The notes beneath the pieces were generated by a model. The model ran no database searches. It had not been told where the DNA came from and saw only the letters and a list, made by a program, of their open reading frames with translations. From UBA4660 sp034408895 (GTDB lineage: Bacteria; Bacteroidota; Bacteroidia; Flavobacteriales_D; Sanyastnellaceae), in contig JAWXCI010000015.1 of the NCBI GenBank assembly GCA_034408895.1, positions 29,259-93,258 of the forward strand: a stretch of DNA of 64,000 nucleotides, in the 5' to 3' direction. Both the position numbers and the translations under genes were made by a program. Within the stretch, counting starts at the first letter, position 1; every line of letters begins with the position of its first letter. Shown one piece after another: positions 17,496-25,985 of this stretch.

Positions 17496-18545
17496 CTAGT
17501 CTTTCACATAAGGATAGTCAGGTTGCATGTAAACATCTTTGAACAACTCATCAGCCGGAGGATAAGGAGACTCTTCCGCAAACTTCACTGATTCATCCAC
17601 AATGTTTTTGATTTCAGTTTCCACTGATTCAATAGCTTCTTCACTCATCCAGTTGTTTTTGCGGATCACCTCAAGCACGTAATCAATTGGGTCGCGGTCC
17701 ATGTGTTCCTGTACTTCTTCCTTGCTGCGGTACTTCTGCGGATCGCTCATACTATGGCCTTTGTAGCGATAGGTTTTGATATCTAGCAGTGTGGGGCCTT
17801 CTCCTTTTCTTCCACGATCCGCAGCACGCTTAATCGCTTCACATACTGTTTCTGGCCTCATGCCGTCAACCGTTTCCGAGGGCATTTTGTAAGATGCTCC
17901 AAGTAATGATAAGTCAGTAACATTGGAAGTGCGTTCCACTGATGTTCCCATTGCGTACTGGTTATTTTCGATGATGAAAATGACCGGTAGTTTCCAGGTC
18001 ATCGCCATGTTGAACGTTTCATGCAATGCTCCTTGTCTCGCAGCGCCATCACCAAAGAAGCAAACCGTCACGTGGTCTTCACCGCGATATTTATCAGCGA
18101 ACGCGATTCCGGCACCCATAGGAATTTGCGCTCCGACAATTCCGTGTCCGCCAAAAAGATTTTTCTCTTTATCGAACATGTGCATGGAACCGCCTTTTCC
18201 TTTCGAAAGTCCTGTTATTCGACCATACAACTCGGCCATTACTTTTTTCGGGTCACTGCCCATTGCAAGAGGATGAGCGTGGTCGCGGTATGCCGTAATC
18301 ACACGGTCAGTCGGGCGGATAGCTTCAACCATTCCGCTCAGCACAGCTTCCTGCCCAATGTAGAGATGACAAAATCCTCCAAATTTCTGATTTAAGTAAA
18401 GGTGGCCGCATTTCTCCTCGAACCTTCGCATGAGTAACATCTCGCGATACCACTTAACATAAGTGTCTTTTGTGTAACGGGGGGGAGCGCTTTTTTTCAT
18501 CTCACCATTGGTTGCGGTTTGCTTGCTTGCAGAAACAGTGGGCAT
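17496..18545 (-). CDS. pdhA: Pyruvate dehydrogenase E1 component, alpha subunit
   Basis: A 349-residue ThDP-dependent E1-alpha. The thiamine-diphosphate motif is GDGAARQG (165-172) closing with NN at 194-195 (IIENNQYAMG). Other landmarks are LYIGQEA (61-67), GKGGSMHMF (117-125) and the phosphorylation-loop region RYKGHSMSDPQKYRSKEEV. It would form an alpha2beta2 E1 with a PdhB encoded elsewhere and decarboxylate pyruvate. The -7 element TATATTTG (18575-18568) is on the same strand 23 bp before the start. It is followed by pdhC in the same operon. Confidence 0.95.
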   Translation of the reverse strand: MPTVSASKQTATNGEMKKSAPPRYTKDTYVKWYREMLLMRRFEEKCGHLYLNQKFGGFCHLYIGQEAVLSGMVEAIRPTDRVITAYRDHAHPLAMGSDPKKVMAELYGRITGLSKGKGGSMHMFDKEKNLFGGHGIVGAQIPMGAGIAFADKYRGEDHVTVCFFGDGAARQGALHETFNMAMTWKLPVIFIIENNQYAMGTSVERTSNVTDLSLLGASYKMPSETVDGMRPETVCEAIKRAADRGRKGEGPTLLDIKTYRYKGHSMSDPQKYRSKEEVQEHMDRDPIDYVLEVIRKNNWMSEEAIESVETEIKNIVDESVKFAEESPYPPADELFKDVYMQPDYPYVKD

Positions 18546-18567
18546 AGGAATTTCGGATTGAGGAGGA

Positions 18568-18575
18568 CAAATATA
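18568..18575 (-). promoter_or_regulatory. Promoter -7 element of pdhA
   Basis: TATATTTG on the minus strand, a perfect TAnnTTTG match, 23 bp before the pdhA ATG. Confidence 0.55.
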
Positions 18576-18615
18576 AAGGCGTGTATTGACTTGACTTTTG
18601 CCTTGAAGGGTTCAA

Positions 18616-19107
18616 TCACTCCTTCTTTAATCCTGATTCATTAAAGAAAAGCGGAAGCAGACTTCCGACACTTTCGGCTATCCACACCGGGCCGGTTTTT
18701 CCCTGCATTATGATCTGGATATTTTCTCCTTGGTTCATTTCATACTCCAGCATGGATTGGCGGCAAGCACCGCATGAAGCTGATGGAGTGTTGCTATCAT
18801 GATCGGCATGGGTGGCTACTATGGCAAGGGCTTTCATTTTCATTCGGGGAAACCGGGATCCGGCTGCAAACACCGCTACACGTTCTGCACAAAGTCCGGA
18901 AGGATAGGCCATGTTCTCCTGATTGGTGCCAGTAACAATTTCACCATTTTCCATTAACACCGAGGCAGCAACCCGGTATCTGCTGTAAGGCGAATAGGAA
19001 TTCACCAATTGGGCATGAGCAGCTCTCAACAGAATGTTTACAGAGTTCTCAAGTTCATTCGCTGAGTCAAAGATTGATATGGATGTAATTAATTTTTGTT
19101 GTTTCAT
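18616..19107 (-). CDS. cdd: Cytidine deaminase
   Basis: A 163-residue zinc-dependent deaminase of the tetrameric type, converting cytidine and deoxycytidine to uridines. Zn ligands and the catalytic acid are C73-A-E75-R (SGLCAERVAVF) and the pair in SASCGACRQS, Cys112 and Cys115. PYSRYRVAASVLMENG (40-55) and the Asn in NQENMAYPSG bind the ribose and pyrimidine. The N-terminus is about 25 residues longer than the shortest family members. It is monocistronic and 70 bp upstream of pdhA on the same strand. Confidence 0.93.
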   Translation of the reverse strand: MKQQKLITSISIFDSANELENSVNILLRAAHAQLVNSYSPYSRYRVAASVLMENGEIVTGTNQENMAYPSGLCAERVAVFAAGSRFPRMKMKALAIVATHADHDSNTPSASCGACRQSMLEYEMNQGENIQIIMQGKTGPVWIAESVGSLLPLFFNESGLKKE

Positions 19108-19176
19108 GGAAAAAAATCGAAGTGTAATCTTCTTTTTTCAATAACTCTTGCCGAAAGTAAGTCTTAACGGAAACTT

Positions 19177-19184
19177 TACATTTG
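19177..19184 (+). promoter_or_regulatory. Promoter -7 element of the VTC operon
   Basis: TACATTTG, a perfect TAnnTTTG match, ending 12 bp before ATG 19197. It supports ATG 19197 over the upstream TTG at 19182, since transcription would start between them and leave almost no leader. Confidence 0.5.
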
Positions 19185-19196
19185 CCCACCACTGCA

Positions 19197-19958
19197 ATGG
19201 AAAATCTTGAGCAAATACTTCAGGGCTTCAAGCCCATTACCCTTTCCGAGATGGACGGTGTACAACTGATGGACAGGACGGACACCAAATTTATGCTTTC
19301 GCGGGGAGAACTTGAAGATATTCTCAAAGCCCTTCCTCATACCTACCGTGTGCTCGAAGTGAACGGCATCCGCCAGAGCCATTATGAAACGCTTTACTAT
19401 GATACGGAAGATTTCCACCACTTCATCCTCCATCAAAACGGCAAGCGCAACCGCTACAAGATCCGAATGAGAAAATATGTGGACAGTGACCTTACATTTC
19501 TGGAAGTGAAATTCAAGAGCAACCGCGAACGAACCATCAAGAACAGGATGAAACTCCCAGAAATTGGTGAGGTGCTTGAAGAAAAATCAATGGAGTTTTT
19601 GGGAAAGCAACCCAACCTTGATGAAAACAAACTGGTTCCCAAAATCTGGAATGCATTCAAGCGCATCACTCTTGTGAATGAAGAACTAAAAGAAAGATTG
19701 ACTATTGATTGCGAACTTTCTTTCCGGCAAAACGGCTCTTCAGTTTTGCTTCCCAAAGTGGTAATTGCAGAAGTAAAACAGGAACGCGCCAACAGGCATT
19801 CGCCTTTTATGGTAGAGGTGAAAAGACGGATGATTAGACCGGAGAGCATTAGCAAATACTGCCTCGGTGTTGCGCTTCTTTTCCCACACGTGAAATCAAA
19901 CAATTTCAAACAAAAGATTCTTAAAATAAAACGACTTGAAAATGGAATGGCTGCTTAA
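19197..19958 (+). CDS. VTC-type polyphosphate polymerase domain protein
   Basis: A 253-residue protein with a VTC/CYTH-type triphosphate tunnel: MDRTDTKFMLSR (start of the tunnel), HYETLYYDTEDFHHFILHQN, RYKIRMRKYVDSDLTFLEVK, and EVKQER near the end. In VTC4 such alternating charged beta strands bind polyphosphate and Mn2+. Start chosen at ATG 19197 because of the adjacent promoter. The gene overlaps the next one by 17 bp, and the pair VTC protein plus DUF4956 is a recurring bacterial arrangement. I infer polyphosphate or nucleotide-triphosphate chemistry at the membrane; not proven. Confidence 0.85.
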   Translation: MENLEQILQGFKPITLSEMDGVQLMDRTDTKFMLSRGELEDILKALPHTYRVLEVNGIRQSHYETLYYDTEDFHHFILHQNGKRNRYKIRMRKYVDSDLTFLEVKFKSNRERTIKNRMKLPEIGEVLEEKSMEFLGKQPNLDENKLVPKIWNAFKRITLVNEELKERLTIDCELSFRQNGSSVLLPKVVIAEVKQERANRHSPFMVEVKRRMIRPESISKYCLGVALLFPHVKSNNFKQKILKIKRLENGMAA

Positions 19959-20697
19959 CGTAATTGAGGCACTGAATAACGGTATTAATGTGTTTGTGCA
20001 GGGAGCAACCCCAGACCCCAATCCTGTTGCCACAGGCTTTAATCCCCTTGGCAGCATTGATCTCGCGCATTGGGAAGACCTGGTTGGGCTCGTCATACGT
20101 CTATTAATGCACATGGCGTTTGTGACCGTGCTGGTTCGATTTATCTATTACCCTATTGCCCGAAGGAAGGATTTCCTCTTTACCTACATCCTTATGGGTG
20201 TTTCAATTTTTCTGATGTGCCTGATACTTTCCAAGGTGAATATTGACACGGGTCTGGGCCTTGGACTTTTCGCGGTGTTTGCCATTATCCGTTATCGTAC
20301 TGATGCCATTCCCATCAAAGAAATGACTTACCTCTTTGTGGTAATAGCCATGTCAGTGATGAATGCTTTGATTAATAAAAAAATCAGCATGGTAGAATTG
20401 GTATTTGCAAATGCCGTGATCATCGGAATTGTTTATGGTCTTGAAAAGGTGTGGTTGCTGCGGCACGAATCACAAAAACTGGTGGTCTATGAAAACATTG
20501 ACTTCATCCAGAAAGGCCGCAGACAAGAGTTGATAGATGATCTTGAAAAAAGGACTGCCATCAAAATCAATCGTGTTGACATCGGTAAGATTGACTTCCT
20601 GCGCGATGTGGTTACCATCCGCATTTTCTTTTATGAGGATGAACAGAACAGTCACATGGACGACAGCTTCAGTGGTCGCGGAGGCAGTGGCGATTAA
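19942..20697 (+). CDS. DUF4956 membrane protein
   Basis: A 251-residue integral membrane protein with about four to five hydrophobic segments: VIRLLMHMAFVTVLVRFIYY, FTYILMGVSIFLMCLILS, GLGLGLFAVFAII followed by RYRTDAIPIKEMTY, LFVVIAMSVMNALI, and VELVFANAVIIGIVYGLE, and a soluble C-terminal domain. The RYRTDAIPIKEMTYL segment is the DUF4956 signature. Paired with VTC domains, it may form the transmembrane partner of a polyphosphate-making complex. The start ATG 19942 lies within the end of the VTC gene, suggesting translational coupling. Confidence 0.86.
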   Translation: MEWLLNVIEALNNGINVFVQGATPDPNPVATGFNPLGSIDLAHWEDLVGLVIRLLMHMAFVTVLVRFIYYPIARRKDFLFTYILMGVSIFLMCLILSKVNIDTGLGLGLFAVFAIIRYRTDAIPIKEMTYLFVVIAMSVMNALINKKISMVELVFANAVIIGIVYGLEKVWLLRHESQKLVVYENIDFIQKGRRQELIDDLEKRTAIKINRVDIGKIDFLRDVVTIRIFFYEDEQNSHMDDSFSGRGGSGD

Positions 20698-20733
20698 CAT
20701 CAAACCAGTCTCGCTTCAATTCAACCGACTTCC

Positions 20734-21210
20734 ATGAAGAACTTCTTTGTTTTTCTTTTACTCTTTAGTCTCAGCATTCTTTGCCGCACCCAAACTTATG
20801 TGTACGACAGTGAGCGCATGTATTATGACCAACTCCGGTTCACTGTCATTTCAGGTCATATAATTCCGGGCAACTCCACCTTTTGGAGCGAAGCAATACT
20901 GACAGCCCAGAACCAAAAAATATTTGACGGCTTCAGCACCACCACTTTTGATGCACTCTTCACTTTGAATAACGGTAAACTCTACATTGGGAATAGCCAA
21001 TTCTCGTTCGACATCAAGTACACCATTAGCAATGGAAAAATTTACAATGGCGATAGCACCTTGCTCATGGATACACTGTTCACATTCCACAACGGCATTC
21101 TTTATAAGGGTGACAGCACTTTTTACACCGATGCGTTGCTGTGGTGCCAGGGAGAAAATCTCAAGGAAATTGAGTTATTTGCCTTGCTGCTCGCCCTGGG
21201 ATTGTTGTAA
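20734..21210 (+). CDS. Secreted protein with about 20-residue repeats
   Basis: A 158-residue protein with a signal peptide (FFVFLLLFSLSILC). Most of the mature part is built from five or six repeats of about 20 residues: ALFTLNNGKLYIGNSQFS, IKYTISNGKIYNGDSTLL, TLFTFHNGILYKGDSTFY, with the core pattern [FY]T-x-x-NG-x-[LI]Y-x-G-[DN]S. It ends in a hydrophobic Leu/Ala tail. The repeats suggest a beta-solenoid or beta-sheet surface protein. It lies 36 bp after the DUF4956 gene and is probably in the same operon. No function is known. Confidence 0.8.
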   Translation: MKNFFVFLLLFSLSILCRTQTYVYDSERMYYDQLRFTVISGHIIPGNSTFWSEAILTAQNQKIFDGFSTTTFDALFTLNNGKLYIGNSQFSFDIKYTISNGKIYNGDSTLLMDTLFTFHNGILYKGDSTFYTDALLWCQGENLKEIELFALLLALGLL

Positions 21211-21241
21211 TAATTTTCCCGCAGCAGTCCCAAAAACGACT

Positions 21242-21649
21242 TCATACTTTCTTATCCTGGCACAATTCAACCAGCACTCCGTTGGATGATTTGGGATGGA
21301 GGAAGGCAATGAGCTTTCCATCAGCACCTTCCTTTGGTTCTTCGTTTATCACTCGGTAGCCGAGTGATTTCAAACGTTCAATTTCCGAATGAATGTCATC
21401 CACCTCGAATGCGAGGTGATGGATGCCTTCGCGGTTGTTCAGAAGAAATTTTGCTATGGCACTAGTGTCATCTATGGCCTGCAGCAACTCAATCTTGCTT
21501 TCGCCCATTTGGAAGAATGAAGTAATAACGGCTTCACTTGCCACGCGTTCTTCTTTGTAGGGTGCAACACCGAGCAAATCTTCAAAAATTTTGTTGGATG
21601 CAGCAATGTCTTTCACGGCAATACCTATGTGTTCTATTTTTTTGAGCAT
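21242..21649 (-). CDS. mce: Methylmalonyl-CoA epimerase
   Basis: A 135-residue glyoxalase-fold epimerase that interconverts the two methylmalonyl-CoA epimers in the propionate/succinate route. Metal ligands are in KIEHIGIAVKDI (His), IHHLAFEVDD (His) and NGVLVELCQ (Glu), and KIELLQAIDDTSAIAKFL is the strand of the second betaalphabetabetabeta unit. Start chosen at MLKKIEHIG; the longer reading from 21664 has an unlikely Cys/Phe-rich head. It is convergent with the repeat protein gene. The partner mutase is not in this window. Confidence 0.91.
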   Translation of the reverse strand: MLKKIEHIGIAVKDIAASNKIFEDLLGVAPYKEERVASEAVITSFFQMGESKIELLQAIDDTSAIAKFLLNNREGIHHLAFEVDDIHSEIERLKSLGYRVINEEPKEGADGKLIAFLHPKSSNGVLVELCQDKKV

Positions 21650-21719
21650 AGTGCAAAAAAACAAATCCTTCTCAAAACGTAGGTTTGAGAAGGGTTGAAT
21701 TTCATTAGTAAGGAAAATC

Positions 21720-22253
21720 TTAGATCGCGTTCATCGAGTCCACAACTTTTCTCATCACTTCAAGTTGCTGCTCATTGAAACTGCCTTGTGGTGCTGTGCG
21801 GACCGTATAATCCTTTCCGGCCAATTGTATGTGCTGGATGAATTGCATGAGATAGGCAGAGCCATCGGGCAGATGGCGCTGGTAAACAATTTTCCTTGAA
21901 TCGTTTTCAACCATTTTGACTTTCCACATCAGGTCTTCCTCCAAATCTTTTTTGATGTAGGCCAGGTTGGGTTTTCCTTCGGTCATCACCAGGCCGAAGT
22001 CTTCGCCAGCTTTCATCTCAAGTTCACCTGAAGCATCATTGAAATGAATATCCGCTGGATTCGCTGAAAGAAATTCTTTCGGGAAGACACAAGAAAACTT
22101 AAACACAGATTGGCTCACTGTAATAATAGAGTCGGTTGTCGAAGTAGTTGCAACCGCAAGTGGAACACCCGGAGGCGTTTCGTTGCATGAAAAAAGTATG
22201 CTTGCTGTAGAAAGAAGGAAGAAAGAAAAAAATTTTGTCCTAATGTTTTGCAT
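21720..22253 (-). CDS. Predicted lipoprotein of unknown function
   Basis: A 177-residue protein with a lipobox LFSC after a hydrophobic stretch (FFSFFLLSTASILFSC), counted from MQNIRTKFFSFF at 22253. The rest is a mixed alpha/beta domain with GELEMKAGEDFGLVMTEGKP and KDYTVRTAPQGSFNEQQLEV; no family is recognised. The promoter region is shared with the divergent SDR gene. Confidence 0.8.
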   Translation of the reverse strand: MQNIRTKFFSFFLLSTASILFSCNETPPGVPLAVATTSTTDSIITVSQSVFKFSCVFPKEFLSANPADIHFNDASGELEMKAGEDFGLVMTEGKPNLAYIKKDLEEDLMWKVKMVENDSRKIVYQRHLPDGSAYLMQFIQHIQLAGKDYTVRTAPQGSFNEQQLEVMRKVVDSMNAI

Positions 22254-22337
22254 GGTTGAATATTGGATTAGTGCGTGTTTACGATTTGCGGCAAAAATTG
22301 GTTCAACTTGCAGCCCATAATAAATAATTTTTTGAAC

Positions 22338-23123
22338 ATGAATCTCGATCTTACCGGAAAACGTGCGCTTGTTTGTGGAAGCACTCAAGGCATTGGCAGA
22401 GCCTCGGCCAGGGAATTGGCTGAACTGGGCGCCTCGGTAGTGCTTATGGCCCGAAGTGAAGACAAACTAAAACAAGTAGTTGCAACTCTGGATAATTCCC
22501 GAGGACAGCAGCATGAATACCTCGTGGCTGATTTTTCGCATCCACACCTGGTGAAGGAAGCCATCGAGAATTTTGTATTGAAAAATTCCGTTCACATCCT
22601 GGTGAACAATACTGGCGGACCCGATCCTGGAAAAGTCATTGATGCTGATGTGGAGGAATTCCGTATTGCCTTCAACAATCATTTGGTATGCAACCACATT
22701 CTTGTTCGGGCCTTGGTTAGGGGAATGAAAGAAGCAGGCTATGGCCGTATCATCAACATCATATCTACCTCAGTAAAACAGCCTTTGCCCAACCTTGGAG
22801 TGTCCAATACCATTCGTGCGGCAGTAGCCAACTGGGCTAAAACATTGGCGAATGAACTTGGCCAATTCAACATCACGGTGAACAATGTGTTGCCCGGTGC
22901 CACGGAAACTGGGAGATTAGAAGCCATCTTGCGCAACACATCCGAAAAAACAGGAAAGGCGTTGGATGAAGTGAAATACGAAATGGCCGCTGAAGTCCCC
23001 ATGAAGCGCCTTGCCAAGCCGGAAGAGATTGCCTCGGCTGTTGCATTTCTTGCATCGCCTGCGGCATCCTACATCAATGGCATCAACCTGCCCGTAGATG
23101 GTGGCCGAACCAAAAGTCTTTAG
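22338..23123 (+). CDS. SDR family oxidoreductase without the YxxxK motif
   Basis: A 261-residue short-chain dehydrogenase/reductase. The cofactor loop is ALVCGSTQGIGRASA (TGxxxGIG type), with NNTG at about 91-94 and the catalytic Ser in INIISTSVKQPLPNLGVS. The usual YxxxK is missing: after the Ser the sequence continues SNTIRAAVANWAKTLANELG, with no Tyr and Arg instead of Lys. From memory a subgroup of Bacteroidota/Firmicutes SDRs shares this KQP...SNxxRAxV pattern. Its reaction is therefore unclear. The start at 22338 (MNLDLTGKRALVCG) puts the Rossmann strand at the N-terminus. Confidence 0.88.
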   Translation: MNLDLTGKRALVCGSTQGIGRASARELAELGASVVLMARSEDKLKQVVATLDNSRGQQHEYLVADFSHPHLVKEAIENFVLKNSVHILVNNTGGPDPGKVIDADVEEFRIAFNNHLVCNHILVRALVRGMKEAGYGRIINIISTSVKQPLPNLGVSNTIRAAVANWAKTLANELGQFNITVNNVLPGATETGRLEAILRNTSEKTGKALDEVKYEMAAEVPMKRLAKPEEIASAVAFLASPAASYINGINLPVDGGRTKSL

Positions 23124-23199
23124 GGGTCTCCTTTAAAGTGCTACATACTAAAGAAGATACTTTTGCGTTCGCTCCCGGCTGAACAGCATCCTTCTCAAA

Positions 23200-25542
23200 A
23201 TGATTAAACGATTTCTTTTTCTTTCACCCGTAATTTTTTCATCCCTGCTGTGCGCACAAATTCCTGTGGGCCAATGGCGCGACCATCTTCCGTACAGCAA
23301 AACCATTGATGTGTGCCTGGGCGAAGGCCATGTGTATGGAGCTACTGCCACTGCGGTTATTGATGTGAACACCGCGGACAACAGCATGACGCGCATCAAC
23401 AAGGCAAACATGCTTAGCGATGTGGGAATTTCTGCCATTGAATATGATATACAATCGCACACACTGATAGTGGGATTTGATAATGGAAACCTCGACCTTA
23501 TCACCTCCGGTATTCCTTTAAACCTATCAGACATAAAACGCAGTAGCCTTATCGGTGATAAGGAAATTTACCATATCCTGCCTTACAGCGGCATGGTTTA
23601 CCTGGCCTGTGGTTTTGGCATCGTGGTTATTGACATCTTAAAACAGGAAGTGGCCGGCACCTACTTCATTGGCGAGGAAGGTGTGCAGGTGAAAGTGCTG
23701 GACCTCGATGTGTTCGAAAATCATTTATATGCTACCACTGCGGACGGAATTCTTTTTGCTGATTTGGATGAGCCGTTTATAGCCAGTTTTGAAGTATGGC
23801 AACAGGAAACTGATTTGCCAACCACAACGGGAGAAATCACAGACCTTGAATTTTTTGCCGGCACCCGTTTCATTAACGAGGTGGGCGACACTAACAGGCT
23901 GTGGAAAAAAAACCCTGGCAACCTTGCCTGGGAAGTGATGCGTGAAGACACTATTTATGAAGTGCACGATGTGTGGAGCAATTCCACGCGCATGGTATGG
24001 GCCGCCCGCAACAATGTGTTGCTGTATGATGCCGAACTGAATCTTGTGAATGAAAACCCCTATCACTTTGGCCAGCGGGTAGACTCTCCTGCTGCGGTGG
24101 CTGACGAAAATGACGTGTTTTGGTTTGCCAATAACAAATTTGGATTATGCAGGCACAGCGCCAACGATGGCGATACCAACTACCAGCCTCCCGGACCGGA
24201 AATAGCAAGCACACGAAGGCTTGCAGCCTACAACAATAATTTGTGGATTGCCCACGGTGGTGTTGATGCCTCGAATGGAAACCTGTGGATGGTAACAGGA
24301 ATTTCATCTTTGGTGGATGAACAGTGGAACATAGTTCCCAACCCTGTAGGAATAAACGAAGACTCAGTCACCCGGGATATGATAGATGTAGCCATAGACC
24401 CACTTGACAATTCGCATATCTACCTCGGCTCGTGGGAGGAAGGTTTAATAGAAGTAAAAAACGGGCAGACATCTGTTTTCAATACTGTGAATTGTGACGA
24501 TACCAATTTAGATTTGGGTTGCGAGTTTCAGAGTCCGGAGTTCACCTGGTTTTCCGACTTTACGGCTGTGGCCGGTGTAACATTCGATACCGAAGGAATA
24601 CTTTGGTGCACCAACTCTTTTTCCACAAAACCACTACATGCCCGCGATCGCAGCGGTAATTTTTATGCGTTTGATTTTGCACCCGCCATTACGGCAAACG
24701 AAAGAGTGGCCGATGTGATGGTAACCTCCACAGGTTATGTGTGGGCTATCATTACCAATCGCGGTTTATTGGTGCTGAACACTGGCGAAACGCTTGCATC
24801 GCAAAGTGATGACACATTTAAAATACTTACAGATGTGGAAGCAGAAGGGGGCTTGCCGGTGCGCGATGTGCTTTGCATGAAAGAAGACCTGGATGCCGAA
24901 GTGTGGGTAGGAACGCTGCAGGGCATCGCTGTGTATTACAACCAGGAGTGCCTCTTTACCGATGAACCCTGCGATGCCGAGCAGATACTGATTTCGCAGG
25001 ATGGCAATATCCAGATTCTTCTTGAAACCGAAGCCATAACTGCTATAGAAATTGATGGCAGCAACCGCAAATGGGTAGGAACTCAAAACAGCGGTGTCTA
25101 TCTTTTTAGTGATGATGGACTGCAACAGATCTATCACTTTACCGAAGAAAATTCCCCGCTGCTTTCCGAAAATATTTTTGACATTGCAGTAAACCACCTC
25201 ACCGGTGAAGTGTTTTTCGCCACCGAAAAAGGCATCGTATCATTTCTTTCCGATGCCACCAATTTTTATCCCGACATGGAAAGTGTGCGCGTGTTTCCGA
25301 ATCCAGTGCGCCCGCTGTTCGAAGGAGTTATTTCTATTGATGGCCTTGCTTACGATACCGATGTGAAAATTACCGATACTGCCGGCAACCTTATTTACAC
25401 CACCACCAGCCAGGGTGGCCGCGCTACCTGGAATGCAAAAAACCTTAGTGGTGAAGATGTGGTGAACGGACTTTACTTCGTGTTTGCCGGAAATGCCCTT
25501 ACAAAAAATGCGGCTGTGGCCAAGATTGCAGTCGTTAGATAA
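23200..25542 (+). CDS. porZ: T9SS protein PorZ-like, beta-propeller with sorting domain
   Basis: A 780-residue surface protein. It has a signal peptide (FLFLSPVIFSSLLCAQIP), then PVGQWRDHLPYSKTIDVC, the characteristic PorZ N-terminus (WRDHLPY). Two-component-regulator-like beta-propeller repeats follow (KVLDLDVFENHLYATTADGI, WVGTLQGIAVYYNQE, NRKWVGTQNSGVYLFS), and a C-terminal T9SS domain (VRVFPNPVRPLFEGVISIDG through NGLYFVFAGN). In Porphyromonas gingivalis PorZ is part of the surface attachment complex with the PorU sortase. The length matches the family. It is monocistronic, followed by a terminator. Confidence 0.93.
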   Translation: MIKRFLFLSPVIFSSLLCAQIPVGQWRDHLPYSKTIDVCLGEGHVYGATATAVIDVNTADNSMTRINKANMLSDVGISAIEYDIQSHTLIVGFDNGNLDLITSGIPLNLSDIKRSSLIGDKEIYHILPYSGMVYLACGFGIVVIDILKQEVAGTYFIGEEGVQVKVLDLDVFENHLYATTADGILFADLDEPFIASFEVWQQETDLPTTTGEITDLEFFAGTRFINEVGDTNRLWKKNPGNLAWEVMREDTIYEVHDVWSNSTRMVWAARNNVLLYDAELNLVNENPYHFGQRVDSPAAVADENDVFWFANNKFGLCRHSANDGDTNYQPPGPEIASTRRLAAYNNNLWIAHGGVDASNGNLWMVTGISSLVDEQWNIVPNPVGINEDSVTRDMIDVAIDPLDNSHIYLGSWEEGLIEVKNGQTSVFNTVNCDDTNLDLGCEFQSPEFTWFSDFTAVAGVTFDTEGILWCTNSFSTKPLHARDRSGNFYAFDFAPAITANERVADVMVTSTGYVWAIITNRGLLVLNTGETLASQSDDTFKILTDVEAEGGLPVRDVLCMKEDLDAEVWVGTLQGIAVYYNQECLFTDEPCDAEQILISQDGNIQILLETEAITAIEIDGSNRKWVGTQNSGVYLFSDDGLQQIYHFTEENSPLLSENIFDIAVNHLTGEVFFATEKGIVSFLSDATNFYPDMESVRVFPNPVRPLFEGVISIDGLAYDTDVKITDTAGNLIYTTTSQGGRATWNAKNLSGEDVVNGLYFVFAGNALTKNAAVAKIAVVR

Positions 25543-25620
25543 AAAAAGAAGTCGAATTACGTGTGCTGCATATTCGTAACTCGTGGTTCTTAATCTTCAA
25601 TTCCATCCGGCTCTGAAATT

Positions 25621-25652
25621 AAAAAGCCAACCCTATTTGAGTTGGCTTTTTT
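25621..25652. terminator. Bidirectional terminator between porZ and tRNA-Gln
   Basis: AAAAAGCCAAC, a 10-base loop, then GTTGGCTTTTTT: a stem of about 7-11 bp with A-run before and T-run after, so it can end transcription from either direction. Confidence 0.85.
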
Positions 25653-25654
25653 GT

Positions 25655-25724
25655 TGCCCGACCTGGATTCGAACCAAGACAAACAGAACCAAAATCTGTT
25701 GTACTACCCTTATACTATCGGGCA
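25655..25724 (-). tRNA. tRNA-Gln (anticodon TTG)
   Basis: A 70-nt cloverleaf on the minus strand. The acceptor stem TGCCCGA/TCGGGCA pairs perfectly. The anticodon stem-loop is ACAGA-TTTTGGT-TCTGT with anticodon TTG, and the T-arm reads TTGGTTCGAATCC. No CCA is encoded. Confidence 0.95.
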
Positions 25725-25755
25725 AGGGTGCTGATTTTTTAGCGGGCGCAAATTA

Positions 25756-25823
25756 AACCCAGTTTAGTGCGTAGTACAGCAATGACTTTTATCAATTTTC
25801 TATTCTACGCACTTATCTGGGTT
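25756..25823. repeat. 19-bp imperfect inverted repeat upstream of tRNA-Gln
   Basis: Arms at 25756-25774 (AACCCAGTTTAGTGCGTAG) and 25805-25823 (CTACGCACTTATCTGGGTT) pair with two or three mismatches in the centre, separated by 30 bp. There is no T-run, so it is not a simple terminator. It could be an operator, a MITE-like relic or a stable RNA hairpin. Confidence 0.65.
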
Positions 25824-25985
25824 AATCCCGACGAAGAAAATCTTCTCTTCTGCTTTTTGCAAAAGGGTTAGATTTTCTCAGTCGTTTGGGTTAACGGCAT
25901 CCAAATCCATTGGGCAAACGGTTTTTTGAAGGGAGAGCAACTTCACGACAACTCTACTTTTCGACCTCTATTTTTATTATTTCAC

